Source: Cyrtodaria siliqua (lineage: Eukaryota > Mollusca > Bivalvia > Adapedonta > Hiatellidae). From it: a stretch of 64,000 nt of DNA. The notes below the pieces were generated by a model that saw nothing but the letters and a program-made list of their open reading frames with translations, did not search any database and was not told the DNA's origin. Below, piece after piece: positions 1 through 9,423 of the stretch (position 1 is the first letter of the stretch; every line of letters begins with the position of its first letter). The stretch lies in the NCBI GenBank assembly GCA_037043455.1, contig JAWPHD010010249.1, forward strand, positions 31,654-95,653. Reading direction: 5' to 3'. A program made the position numbers and the translations under genes.

Positions 1-1437
1 TCTGAACTATCTTAAACTTGACTATTTACCGAGTACCAGGTCTCTAACTTTCTACATTCACATTTTTTAGCTTAATTTCAACATTTAACCTACCGTAACT
101 CGCATAATATAGGTTCAAATTTCACGGGAATCAGGTGATATACACAACATTCCTTCTAAATTAAAATGGCCGATTCACTTTTCTAATAGTTTAAGGCTAA
201 CAGGTCAGAAAACTAGATTTACTTACCCTTTTGAAACTTGTTTTTGTTTACCGGGAACTGTACCTACGGCTGCCGAACTGTACCTAACGCTGCCGGTAAT
301 CGGGTGTGTAGTATCGTATTGATTCCAATGACCGGTAAAAGACAGCCGATTCGCCTGGACTTGCCGGTCTCAGGTTGAAGGTGTAAAATTCAAAATCGAT
401 TTATGGTCAGAAGAGCAAAGAGACCGTGTTTTACGGTCACCGGTAACGCTAGCTTTTTAGTTTCGTAATCGAATTGAGTTAAGCCTCACGCGTACAATCT
501 CTACCCAGAGTACACTCGTTCCTCATTTGACTCTGTCAACGTCAAAGGAAGTAGGGCGAACGGTTAGGTCACGTGATTATTCAAAAAAGTTATGACGATG
601 TTTATAATAAATCCTTTTGCGTGATCTGCAAAGATAAAATATATACCTATATTAAATAATTTCAATTTTTATTTCTATGAGTTAATTTTTTTCAGTAATT
701 TTCTGCTATCGAGCTTTGGTTTGAAATGTTTAAATATGCGTTTCGATTAAGGAGACCTAAGTACGTATTATTTTTGTAGTAAAATAGTCCCGATTAAAAA
801 TAAATTGTTTTCATGCATTATTTCAAATCTTGCAACATCTAATTTGCAGATATTCTGAAAATTATATTTACACAAGAAATAAATAAGTTTCTGGCAAACA
901 TATTCCAATTTAACAGGTTTTACCAAAATTGTGTAATTTAGTAGTTAGGAGAGATATATGTGAGTGCAAGGAACGATAACTCTGCGTGGAGATTGTCACG
1001 CGTAATGTATCTCAGATCAGGAGTAATGCATTTGGCGGAAAGCGTTTTTATATGTCAGTCATATTACAGTTATTAGATGAAATACAACATGTACCGAACC
1101 ATAGATTAATTAGCTAAATGAGTTGATTATGAGCAATAATTTAAGAAAAGATAAATGATACAATAAAAACGCAATGTTTAATCTGAGAATTAAACAATCG
1201 AAAAAATGCATTTTAGCGAAATGAATATAGATTTCGTAAAAAACAAAATGGTACAATAAAACGGCAATTACTTTAAGGGAACTAAACAAATGAAAACACA
1301 TTTTAGCAAACGATATATCCAGCAAACAATAAAATTGTCAACATGCGGAATTGAATTTTGACTCTATTGCCCTTCCATAGCGGTGCGATTCTTTCAAATA
1401 CTTTTGATAGATGGCATGCGAACGTTATGAATACGTG
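1..1437. other. intergenic, no supported gene
   Basis: This AT-rich sequence shows no convincing coding region. The longest open frame (1110-1325, minus strand) is low-complexity, rich in F, L and I, and resembles chance translation of AT-rich DNA. I see no tandem repeat, TIR or recognised mobile element. Since the GPCR gene lies downstream on the minus strand, this stretch would carry its 3' flank. Confidence 0.6.
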
Positions 1438-2787
1438 TTAGTAGTGAACGCGGTTGTTACGGGCAAATGCGCGACAACATGCACGCATCATTCCTTTGAA
1501 TGCTTCTCTCAAGTGAGTTACTCTTACAGCATAAATAAGGGGGTCAACAGCACTGTTCAATAATAAGAAAAATGTTGCAATTAACATAGCAATGCCATTT
1601 ACTGAGCCCGGCCAGTTTATTTTGATAATCAGCATCACCGCGTATGGCAAAACAGATATATCGACACATATCAAAATGAGGCCTATTGTCTTCAAAATAC
1701 CAGCCAGTCGTCTGTTTCTTCTAACCATGCTAACGTTTGAATGGGATGCACCAGACTCTGCAACACATGACGCAATCGTCGAAAGTATGACACCTGTGTT
1801 CTTGCTGGTACTCGGCGATAGTGTAGTTGAATCCGTTGCTTCGATTGACTTGCTGGTACTCGGCGACAGTGTAGCTGAATGCATGGCATCGGTTGACTTT
1901 CTTGTATTCAATGACTGTGTAGTTGAATGCGTGGCATTGGTTGACTTGTTGGTGTTCGTCGACAGTGTAGTTGAATGCGTGGCCTCATGTGGGGTTGATT
2001 TATTTGATAGTTTGGTATTGACCACTTTTATAGATTGAGGCGGCACGAAGCTCGTATCGGCGCTAACAGGCACTATGAACCTGTCTCTCCTCTTTAAGAA
2101 GACATACAGTATTGTATATAAGACGGTTGTTGATAGAGTTGGGAGAAAATTAACTATTAGCATGTACATGTCCGCATTGGTAGTGTTTTGTTTAAATATT
2201 ATACTCCACGAACAGCGTAGCAGCGTTGGAGAGTACTCCGTCCAGATGAACATTGGCAGAAGACATATCGATGTAGAAAACGCGCAAATAGCCAAAGTCT
2301 GTCCGAATATAGTACATGCTGTTGATTCAGAATCCGGTATACTTTTCTTCGCGGCAATAAGTCTTAACACACATAACCGAAAAATATTGAGCGACGTCGC
2401 GACCTGTGACGACAAACATAGAGCTTGGGAGGATATACAAGCATAAAAATTGACATTGGACATTGAACTGGTCATTATTAGCATCAGTGACGTCAGGCCA
2501 ACGATAAAGTCAATAACTACCATACTGAGAATGTTCTTCGAGTGAGATACCCAGTTCTTTTTTCGGTTGATAAAAAAGCAGACGATATAGAGTCCGTTAA
2601 CGATAACCACGCCAAATATTACTGCATAACATAGAAGCACTCCGAATATCATAGCAACACTCGGCGCCGTCTGCTGTTGTCTAGGTAGAGTTTCGTTGAC
2701 GGCGATCGTTGCGTTCATGGTACAATTTACTCCGCAAGGTACATCCATTTTGTTTGAATAATAAATCGTGGACGACTTGTGTTTCAA
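1438..2787 (-). CDS. rhodopsin-like (class A) GPCR, orphan, intronless
   Basis: A 449-residue seven-helix receptor. Approximate helices: TM1 45-72, TM2 85-107 with Asp93 at the conserved TM2 position, TM3 114-145, TM4 158-182, TM5 206-231, TM6 363-388, TM7 396-421. TM7 carries DPLIYA (415-420), a form of the NPxxY motif, and Cys117/Cys192 would form the usual TM3-ECL2 disulfide. The DRY motif is degenerate (VLR at 140-142). The N-terminus has three sequons (NCT, NAT, NET). The third intracellular loop is about 130 residues and contains about four 16-residue Ser/Thr-rich repeats. A second Met at residue 14 (MDVPCG) is an alternative start. The frame is uninterrupted over 1.35 kb, as in many lineage-expanded invertebrate receptors. 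The ligand cannot be predicted from the sequence; a peptide or amine receptor is possible. Confidence 0.85.
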   Translation of the reverse strand: MKHKSSTIYYSNKMDVPCGVNCTMNATIAVNETLPRQQQTAPSVAMIFGVLLCYAVIFGVVIVNGLYIVCFFINRKKNWVSHSKNILSMVVIDFIVGLTSLMLIMTSSMSNVNFYACISSQALCLSSQVATSLNIFRLCVLRLIAAKKSIPDSESTACTIFGQTLAICAFSTSICLLPMFIWTEYSPTLLRCSWSIIFKQNTTNADMYMLIVNFLPTLSTTVLYTILYVFLKRRDRFIVPVSADTSFVPPQSIKVVNTKLSNKSTPHEATHSTTLSTNTNKSTNATHSTTQSLNTRKSTDAMHSATLSPSTSKSIEATDSTTLSPSTSKNTGVILSTIASCVAESGASHSNVSMVRRNRRLAGILKTIGLILICVDISVLPYAVMLIIKINWPGSVNGIAMLIATFFLLLNSAVDPLIYAVRVTHLREAFKGMMRACCRAFARNNRVHY

Positions 2788-4595
2788 AAGCTATGTGTGA
2801 AATATTTGTTTTTTTATTCAGTTAATAAAAAATATGTTTATAATAACACAAATGCCATTTTATAAATATTTGGTTTATAAGTGTATCGATGCTCTCGAGT
2901 CAGTGTTTTTTCCTTCTCTTCAAAAGTTTTTGCCTACATATATCCTTAATAAAAATAGAGAATATAATTTTTTTTACGTACTTTTCCCACATGTATACCG
3001 TTTGTTCCAACAACGATCAAAATATCAACAGCGATGATCACTTTCAAACAAAACGAATAATAAACCAAATGGCGCTACGAGACGACAATAACGCAGCACA
3101 TCCGCACATTATACAGGTAGTAAGTATTCCTTCAGTGTGAGAAACTGTTCTTCTGCGGACGCGTCCGTACGGTCTACTAGTCTTTCACACGATAATGGAT
3201 TACCATGGCGACTGCCTGTCACATAGCCGATGGAGACATCACGTTTTGTTTCCCAATAAACATGACGGCGTAACATACAATTCTGAGTCAAAGTCACATA
3301 TTTTAACAAATCTATTTCACATTTAAAAATAGGGGACATGAAAGTTAAATATTACAACAAATTACCGATACCGGTGTTGCTATGGTGCAGCATTGTTTGT
3401 TCATGAAATAGTTCATGAAATAATGTTCTCCGCCATTCGCTTTGATGTGTGTCAAGTTACATTCTGCTGAAATATTTCTAATTTTGGAGGATTATTGTAA
3501 GTTTTGAGGAAAGTCTACACAATTATCGAATATCCCTCGTATATTATAATTTGAAATGGATTGATATCCTAATTTGTCTGAGATGTTAAAGGGACACGCG
3601 GCAATTTTGAAGAGTTTTTAAAACTTTGAAATCAGCCTCTTGATTTATTGATCCAGTATCATTTTGGCTTTAAACCTGCTGGCATATAATTAAATAAAAC
3701 GTTTAGTTTTAATTTGTTCTTCTTATTCAACCATAGGTTTAAATATATTACAGGGGCAATATAATCAACAACTAATAATATGCAAAAAACAACAAGCTGT
3801 ATACTAGTCGTATAATTATTATTAGGCCATACTAAATTAATTGCTAGTTTCTCACCCAAATTTATTTAAAAATAGTGGCGGGGGTGAAATTTTATTTTTT
3901 ATTTTATACGACAAATGGAAAATGGCCTCGGCACAAGGCAAAAATAGTAAAACATACTTCCAAGATTGAAAACACATTTTAATAGTGTTTCATACTTTCA
4001 GCATTTTTGTTTTATTTTTTAATTATTATTATTATTGTTTTTATATAAAAAAAAATTTGAAGAAATAAAAATTACATGGGCGTCATAAAAAACGGGGCGG
4101 GCGGGGAGGAGAATCTAGCAATTAATTCATTATGGCCATTATAACAATCTTTATTATTAAGAGTTCTGAAAAACGTGGAAAAAGGTGAAATATTTATTAT
4201 GAAATGATAAACAAATAAGACATGACAATTTTATGACTCGTTTCTTTAAAGGGACACATTGCAATCTTGATTTCTTTAAAACTTACGGCGTCCCGTTAGT
4301 TTTCCCACATAACTTGCATTTGTTCAGTCATTAATATTAATTATTTGAATATTTCAAAGCAAATTGTTTAAACCTATTGCTAACTGTAGTAAGTATTGCA
4401 CCAATATTATATACTACTCAAAATTTGGTAAGGATCACTTTTATTCTTTCATATAATTTTATTAGAAATTAATTCTCAATAACGATATTAATTTCATTGA
4501 TACTTCAACAATTCCACAATTTGAATAAAGTCATGAGATCACATGACCATACACTGCCCTAAATAATTTCATGTAAAATAGAAATAATGCTATTT
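2788..4595. other. intergenic, no supported gene
   Basis: AT-rich spacer between the GPCR start and the left target duplication of Polinton E1. Short open frames (for example 3109-3339 minus and 3659-3859 minus) have no recognisable domain. The short phrase aaagggacac recurs near 3590 and 4250, which hints at old dispersed repeat fragments. A G/C-rich patch lies near 4095-4110. Nothing else stands out. Confidence 0.5.
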
Positions 4596-4600
4596 ATTTC

Positions 4601-4861
4601 ATATATATGTAAATTGGGTGTCCCGGCTCAGAGATCTCGCTTCGCTCGATCCTGATCCGGTAACACCCAATTTACATATATATGTATTAATTCACAATCA
4701 CCATGAAATGGTGATTTTACTTGATTTATAAAACTTTTTTAAAATAGGGGTAGTGAAGATTGCAAGTTTAAATTTTTTTTATAAGTTATCAAAATTATAA
4801 AATGTTTCTTTAATACAAAACAAATTTGTTGATTTGTTATCAAAATTACACCCAAATCAAC
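4601..4861. repeat. E1 left terminal inverted repeat with terminal hairpin
   Basis: 261 bp, matching the right TIR (18942-19202) apart from two substitutions that I can find. The outermost 83 bp fold back on themselves: the arm at 4601-4621 pairs with 4662-4683 around a G/C-richer loop that is itself partly self-complementary. A second small palindrome (caccatgaaatggtg) lies near 4700-4714. Flanked by ATTTC at 4596-4600. Confidence 0.9.
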
Positions 4862-4924
4862 AATTTTCTGACCTTGAATACAAAGGTGGTGGATCATACT
4901 CAAACACACTACTAAAACAATAAA

Positions 4925-5515
4925 TCACACACTTTTTAGACTTTTTTGTAAGGTTGCCATTGCTTCTTTTCTTCCCTGTTCTTCTTTTTTTTGAACTTCA
5001 CTTATTTCAGCCTTTTTTTGTTTGGTGTCTTCTTTTAAACTATAATATTTATCCAACTCATCTAAAATCATCTTAAACTCTTGATCAGATATTTGTGCAT
5101 CACTCAACGCTTTTGATATTAACTGCTTTATTACTATTTAACTTTGCCTCTGCCAAAGTTTTTATTTCATGATGTTTTTGAGCTTTTGCATTAAGCTTCC
5201 GTCTGATAAAATTAACACAAACACCTGTAGCTCCACATACTATTGCTGCTATTTCTAAAGGTAGCAAAACTGGAATAGCAAATCCAATCCCAGCCATAAT
5301 AACACCTGCTGATATCAAGGTAGTATCAATTCCATCTGTAATATTAATACCACGTTTATATTTTTTATAAAGTGACTGACGTATATCTCGTTCTGTAATT
5401 AACTTTTTTTCAATTTCTGAAATCTTTTTGTAATCTATAATTTTGTCCGTTTTCCACTGAATTTTCCACTGGCAAATCAGGATATAAAACTTGGTGCTGC
5501 TGTCGGTTGCTTCAT
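4925..5515 (-). pseudogene. 192-aa two-helix Polinton membrane protein, frameshifted copy
   Basis: Homologue of the open 192-residue gene at 42289-42867 in E2. Two single-base insertions break it, one near 5490 in the N-terminal part and one near 5130, leaving separate readable pieces at 5100-5318 and 4925-5107. The readable parts show the two hydrophobic helices, a charged link and a C-terminal K/E/Q-rich helix ending close to the TIR. It is the last gene at the capsid end of the element, 21 bp downstream of the fiber-like gene on the same strand. I recall close relatives in many cnidarian and molluscan Polintons. Function unknown. Confidence 0.8.
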
Positions 5516-5536
5516 TTTTTATTAATGAATAAAAAA

Positions 5537-6034
5537 TTAAATTAATTCAATTAATAATGATGCCACCGTATTTACAGCGGTAGCGTTAGCAACCTTGCAT
5601 ACAAAGTTAACAACAGAACCAACACCAATTTCTAAAGGTTCGTCAAAGTTATCATGATTGCGTGAATGATGTGAAGCGTTATACCATAATTTGGTTGTTC
5701 AACACCATTGACAGAAACTATTACAGATTCGTCACCAACTAATCGTTCACATGCTAAACCTATTCCCATAATCCGTCCACGGCATGTCATTACATGCCCC
5801 ACATTTTTTTCTGCTCCACCATTACCAAATGAGAGTATTCTGTTTTGACACAAGTGGGCCTTTAGCCTCTGCAAATATTGTTATAATTCCATATTTAAGA
5901 TTATCAACTCTATTTTTTAAATGATTAAACTGGTTAACAAAAGGCACAATTCGTCTATATAAATTTTGAACATCATTTATTAAAGCCTTTAAGTCTTCTG
6001 TTTTTTTAGGTCTTGTTGGTCCATATATACTCAT
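5537..6034 (-). pseudogene. fiber-like Polinton protein (coiled stalk plus beta-rich head), frameshifted
   Basis: The gene starts with MSIYGP at 6034. Its first 55 residues are helical and heptad-like. A Gly-rich turn and an alternating beta-type region of about 100 residues follow, ending in an ..NTVASLLIELI-type terminal strand just before the stop at 5537. This layout resembles trimeric fiber or head-fiber proteins of double-stranded DNA viruses; that is an inference from pattern, not a database match. Two frameshifts interrupt it here, near 5855 and near 5670. The E2 copy (37742-42231) lacks both but is split by a transposon. It lies 25 bp downstream of the penton-like gene on the same strand, as expected for an attachment protein paired with its base. 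Confidence 0.65.
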
Positions 6035-6059
6035 TGTTTTTTTTATAAAAATATATTTT

Positions 6060-6704
6060 TTAAATAATTTCTAAAAGACAACTTATAGGCAAACCGTGAT
6101 TATCTATTTTGTAGCCATACTCATCTCTAACTTCTATTTTCAATTCAGTAATTGCACCATTCATAAGACAGTGATATTCAGGATAAAAACTTGTATATAC
6201 TATATCTCCAAACTGCTTATTTACTACAGGTACAACACCTATAATAGTGCTTGGCTTACCATTGAAATAATTACTACTCGTATTAACTTGTTCCAGATGA
6301 ACATATAGCTGTTTATAAGGAGCTAAATTAATTGGGTAATCTCCTATATTAGTACCTGTCAACCATTTTCTGTCTTTGAATCCCAGCATTTTTGAAAGAC
6401 CGCTTGACATTCGTGTCTCTATTGGCGTATGTATAATGGCTGCACCAATTTGGACAATATTGTCCAGGATAATATTTTCATTTAGCAATTTAAATTTTTT
6501 TACCAAGTCTTGAAAGTTATAAAGTCCACTTGGTAAATGTTTTATTTTATCTGGGTTTCGTGTCTTTATGGTTTCATTAATAATATTATGCCAACCGATA
6601 GTGTATGTAAAACTTTTTAATCCAACGCGCTTGGTTCCATCTCTATTATCGATATACTGTTGTAAATTAATAGAGTTGTTTATGTTTGAAATTGTATGAA
6701 ACAT
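6060..6704 (-). CDS. penton-like minor capsid protein (single jelly-roll candidate)
   Basis: 214 residues starting at MFHTISN. I chose this start because the E2 copy is conserved from this Met and it directly follows a TATA-like A-rich stretch; ten codons upstream are also open. The protein is rich in alternating strands, and its C-terminus (ITELKIEVRDEYG...LEII) has the pattern of penton or minor capsid proteins of Polintons and related viruses, where a turn carrying D-x-x-G precedes the last strand. In Polintons this protein is predicted to fill the icosahedral vertices. It diverges from the 421-aa gene over a 38-bp shared promoter region. The frame is open. The E2 copy at 37072-37716 is also open, with many conservative changes. 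Confidence 0.7.
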   Translation of the reverse strand: MFHTISNINNSINLQQYIDNRDGTKRVGLKSFTYTIGWHNIINETIKTRNPDKIKHLPSGLYNFQDLVKKFKLLNENIILDNIVQIGAAIIHTPIETRMSSGLSKMLGFKDRKWLTGTNIGDYPINLAPYKQLYVHLEQVNTSSNYFNGKPSTIIGVVPVVNKQFGDIVYTSFYPEYHCLMNGAITELKIEVRDEYGYKIDNHGLPISCLLEII

Positions 6705-6742
6705 TATTTTTTTAATATATATATATAAAAACACAAATAAAA
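6705..6742. promoter_or_regulatory. bidirectional AT-rich promoter gap
   Basis: 38 bp separate the divergent penton-like and 421-aa genes. The gap holds a run of tatata and A-rich stretches ending right at both start codons. The same arrangement recurs at 9377-9423, 13576-13619 and 18539-18610, and at the matching places in E2. Confidence 0.5.
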
Positions 6743-8008
6743 ATGATTTCTAAAGAATTCAAATATAACCCGGATGCTCAATATTTAAATACTTTTAGCA
6801 AGAAAGTGATAGATATAATAAATCAAAACATAGTCATTACATCAGACGGTAAAGGCTTTAAAGCATCATTTCCAAATGTCTTTGAAAAATACAAACTTTC
6901 ATACGTCAAATCAGATGCTATAGTCCAACGCTGGGGAACAGATTGGATGTTATTTTGGCAGAATCAGTTAAACTTTGCTATTTGGTGTGCGACAACTGGA
7001 TGTGGCATTGATTTCAACAATCATCTAAAAGCTGATACTCTGGTTGGATCGTTATTTCGATTTCATGTCTATTACCAAGTCAGAAGAATATTATTTGAGA
7101 TGAGTGTAGCAATGCCGCAAGACTCAAATTGGAATGCTTTTAATAACACATATAACCGAAACGCATACGAAAGAATATGCAAGGAGTTTAACGTTGATTT
7201 ATATTCAGACTGGAGACAGAAACAAAGCTATAATAATGGTCTAGGAACAATTTACAATTACTGGACACATATTGGTTATCATCCTTTGGTAAATACTGTA
7301 TACGACAACAAAACGATGAGTTTTACAGTCTATGAGAGTGATAAAACATATCATATTGATTACATTGCACAAGGATTTGAGGCAGACAATAGCTGGTCTA
7401 CTTTTATACTAGATTGTTCATCTGGATTCACAAGAGCTGGAGTAGAAAGAATCAATGACAGCATAAGAACATACTGCTGGGCAATTCTTGGTTCACAATC
7501 ACAAACAAGAACTGATATACTTGGAACTGGAACAGCATTTGATGCACAGAAACAATTTTTAGCAAATGTAGAGGACGCAATAAACAGCCCCATTGACTTG
7601 CCCAGTCAAATTTCAAGATATGAAAACACCTTAAAATATGCAAGAAGTAAAGTAAATTTTGTATATGGAAGTGGATTGTACATGTCTCCGAGTGACATGG
7701 AATTAAGAATTGGAACAATACAAGACTACAATAATGAAATTGTAATAGCAACCGATGCACAAGCATTAGGATTGAATAATGATGTAAATGTAAAACCAGT
7801 GCCACCAAAAAATATTCAACCTTTTCAAGGCACCACGACAAAGACATTTTTACCGGAACATTCTGATAAATCAATACATAAAACTGTGGAGCATAACCCA
7901 CCAGAAATAAAAAAAATAGCGATTGAACATGAAGATAACAAAACAACTATAATTGTTGGTACCATAGTAATAGGTCTTGCTGCATTACTTATTTACGAGA
8001 TTTACTAA
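6743..8008 (+). CDS. conserved Polinton protein of 421 aa with C-terminal membrane anchor
   Basis: An open frame of 421 residues. The N-terminal two thirds look globular (aromatic-rich, with WCATTGCGID near residue 80). A proline-containing linker runs from about 350 to 400. The last 21 residues are a hydrophobic helix (TTIIVGTIVIGLAALLIYEI), so the protein is probably tail-anchored. I recall homologues in invertebrate Polintons, but no function is assigned. It has no Walker, polymerase or cysteine-protease triad that I can see. Its 3' end overlaps the convergent coiled-coil gene by 20 bp. The E2 copy (35773-37038) carries stop codons. Confidence 0.8.
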   Translation: MISKEFKYNPDAQYLNTFSKKVIDIINQNIVITSDGKGFKASFPNVFEKYKLSYVKSDAIVQRWGTDWMLFWQNQLNFAIWCATTGCGIDFNNHLKADTLVGSLFRFHVYYQVRRILFEMSVAMPQDSNWNAFNNTYNRNAYERICKEFNVDLYSDWRQKQSYNNGLGTIYNYWTHIGYHPLVNTVYDNKTMSFTVYESDKTYHIDYIAQGFEADNSWSTFILDCSSGFTRAGVERINDSIRTYCWAILGSQSQTRTDILGTGTAFDAQKQFLANVEDAINSPIDLPSQISRYENTLKYARSKVNFVYGSGLYMSPSDMELRIGTIQDYNNEIVIATDAQALGLNNDVNVKPVPPKNIQPFQGTTTKTFLPEHSDKSIHKTVEHNPPEIKKIAIEHEDNKTTIIVGTIVIGLAALLIYEIY

Positions 8009-8822
8009 ACCACTCTTTGGCTGCCACATATAACAACCCGGAAACAAACACAAGCAGAGCCCATAGATTGTTACCAAGCCAATTAATAACATTACCTGTT
8101 GCAGATAAAAGCCATGATACTATTGCACCAATAACTCCTGGAAGTGCTGCAGCAGCTTTACCAGCTAGGTTGGCAAGAAGTTTACCAAGATTAAATAGTT
8201 GTTTTTTTATCCAGTCTTTTACACTTGATGGATCAGGCTTTGGAGTTGGAGTTGGTTCAGTCCCTCCTCCCGTTGTAGGAATAATGGTCTCAACTAATAC
8301 CCCAATAATCATACCAAAGGCAGTCAAAATACTAACAATAGTAATACCTTGCTCCCTAAATAATGTTTTGATTCTCTCACCCAATGTTGTGTCTTTTTTT
8401 AACACCTTATTTATAGTTTCTTTTATCCTGTTTATTTGACTGCGTAATGCTTCTTTGTTTTCACTCGCCACTTCAAGTCGCGCACTTCTTTCATCTTCTA
8501 AATTTTTTATTCTGTCACGTATGCGCTCTTGTTGAAACTCATCCTCCTGCCCGGGGGTGCTAACCTGTTCTAATTTTTGTTTTTCTTTTGCTATATCTTT
8601 ATCAAGCTCAGTGAGCTTTGAAAGATTATTAGTAAGTTCTCCACGAAAGCTTTGCAATACCTTATCCAAACCTCGTATCTCTCGCATTGTTAGACCTTCT
8701 GTTTGTGTTTGAACAGCAGTTTTAGAATGAGTTTCATCTATTGTAATACTCAAATCACTCTCAATTGTATTTACAGCATCTACTGTATTTTGTACATCTT
8801 CAGTTGTTGAAAAAGTTTGCAT
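7989..8822 (-). CDS. coiled-coil membrane protein with amphipathic Ala/Gly segment
   Basis: 277 residues from the ATG at 8822. The frame is open further upstream but has no earlier ATG in the open part. Layout: a charged coiled coil of about residues 50-145; a hydrophobic helix at 159-181 (ITIVSILTAFGMIIG...); a Thr/Pro linker; a Lys-spaced amphipathic Ala/Gly/Leu-rich helical stretch at about 200-240; a second hydrophobic helix at 250-268; and a basic tail ending KEWFSKSRK. Similar proteins are common in invertebrate Polintons as I remember them. The shape suggests membrane remodelling or penetration during entry or morphogenesis, but that is inference. The E2 copy (34971-35792) is open and keeps the same architecture with a short deletion before the last helix. 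Confidence 0.75.
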   Translation of the reverse strand: MQTFSTTEDVQNTVDAVNTIESDLSITIDETHSKTAVQTQTEGLTMREIRGLDKVLQSFRGELTNNLSKLTELDKDIAKEKQKLEQVSTPGQEDEFQQERIRDRIKNLEDERSARLEVASENKEALRSQINRIKETINKVLKKDTTLGERIKTLFREQGITIVSILTAFGMIIGVLVETIIPTTGGGTEPTPTPKPDPSSVKDWIKKQLFNLGKLLANLAGKAAAALPGVIGAIVSWLLSATGNVINWLGNNLWALLVFVSGLLYVAAKEWFSKSRK

Positions 8823-8944
8823 TGGTATATTTTCTCCTTCTTTTGTGATGGTATTTCTTGTTTTTACCAAGGATGCTAATTCTGCCCTACCCTGAGCCTT
8901 TCTTTCACGTGGGGCTAAATAATCATATATTTTTAAATTATTTT

Positions 8945-9376
8945 TTATAAAGTCATGGCATGTTTTCTAAGTAGAGTGTCCAGCGCATAAAACTTGATTG
9001 GTTCATTTGGATTACTTCCCTTATAATAGGTAAGTGGAACATCATCTGTTCCCAACTGAACTGCATATAACATTGTTCTATCGTTTTCGTCCTCAGCCGC
9101 TCTGAAATCATTTTTATAATCAATTCCGCTGATCCCAGCATTAACTTCAGTAAAAAATTGATCTACTAACAAATTTTTTTGTGTAAGCTGTTCTTCTGTT
9201 TTATCTTCTCCTTCAAGCTGATCAATAAGATTATTTTCATTTACAATTTGTCTCTGAAATTCTGAGTCAGGTTGTATGAATTCGTCTTCAAGTGCTCTAT
9301 CTGCCCTATCCCAGTCTTCTTCAGTCATATCATCAATATCGAACGCAGGATTTTCAAATCCTCCTTCAGCAGACAT
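8945..9376 (-). CDS. acidic Polinton protein, probably truncated by a frameshift
   Basis: 143 residues, strongly acidic in the N-terminal 80 (many D and E), starting at 9376 on the far side of a 47-bp divergent gap from the major capsid gene. The reading frame stops at 8945. A different frame immediately downstream (about 8930-8825) reads a basic segment (YDYLAPRERK...) that aligns in style with the C-terminal piece retained in E2 at 34707-34961. The E1 gene has therefore probably lost its C-terminal domain to a frameshift. Role unknown; its place beside the capsid gene suggests a structural or scaffold part. Confidence 0.6.
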   Translation of the reverse strand: MSAEGGFENPAFDIDDMTEEDWDRADRALEDEFIQPDSEFQRQIVNENNLIDQLEGEDKTEEQLTQKNLLVDQFFTEVNAGISGIDYKNDFRAAEDENDRTMLYAVQLGTDDVPLTYYKGSNPNEPIKFYALDTLLRKHAMTL

Positions 9377-9423
9377 TGTTTATTTTATTTAATTTTAAAA
9401 AATATATTTAAAAAATAAAAACA
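9377..9423. promoter_or_regulatory. bidirectional AT-rich promoter gap (acidic protein / capsid gene)
   Basis: 47 bp, almost purely A and T, including aaaaaatatatttaaaaaat, between two divergent start codons. Compare 6705-6742. Confidence 0.45.

Noticed and set aside
1592..2038. 148-aa plus-strand open frame
   Set aside because: Antisense shadow of the GPCR gene, mirroring its Ser/Thr repeats.
7452..7946. 164-aa minus-strand frame opposite the 421-aa gene
   Set aside because: Antisense shadow; it reappears opposite the E2 copy only because the sense genes are homologous.
8017..8439. 140-aa plus-strand frame opposite the coiled-coil gene
   Set aside because: Antisense shadow of a compositionally biased gene, with no start context like the true genes.
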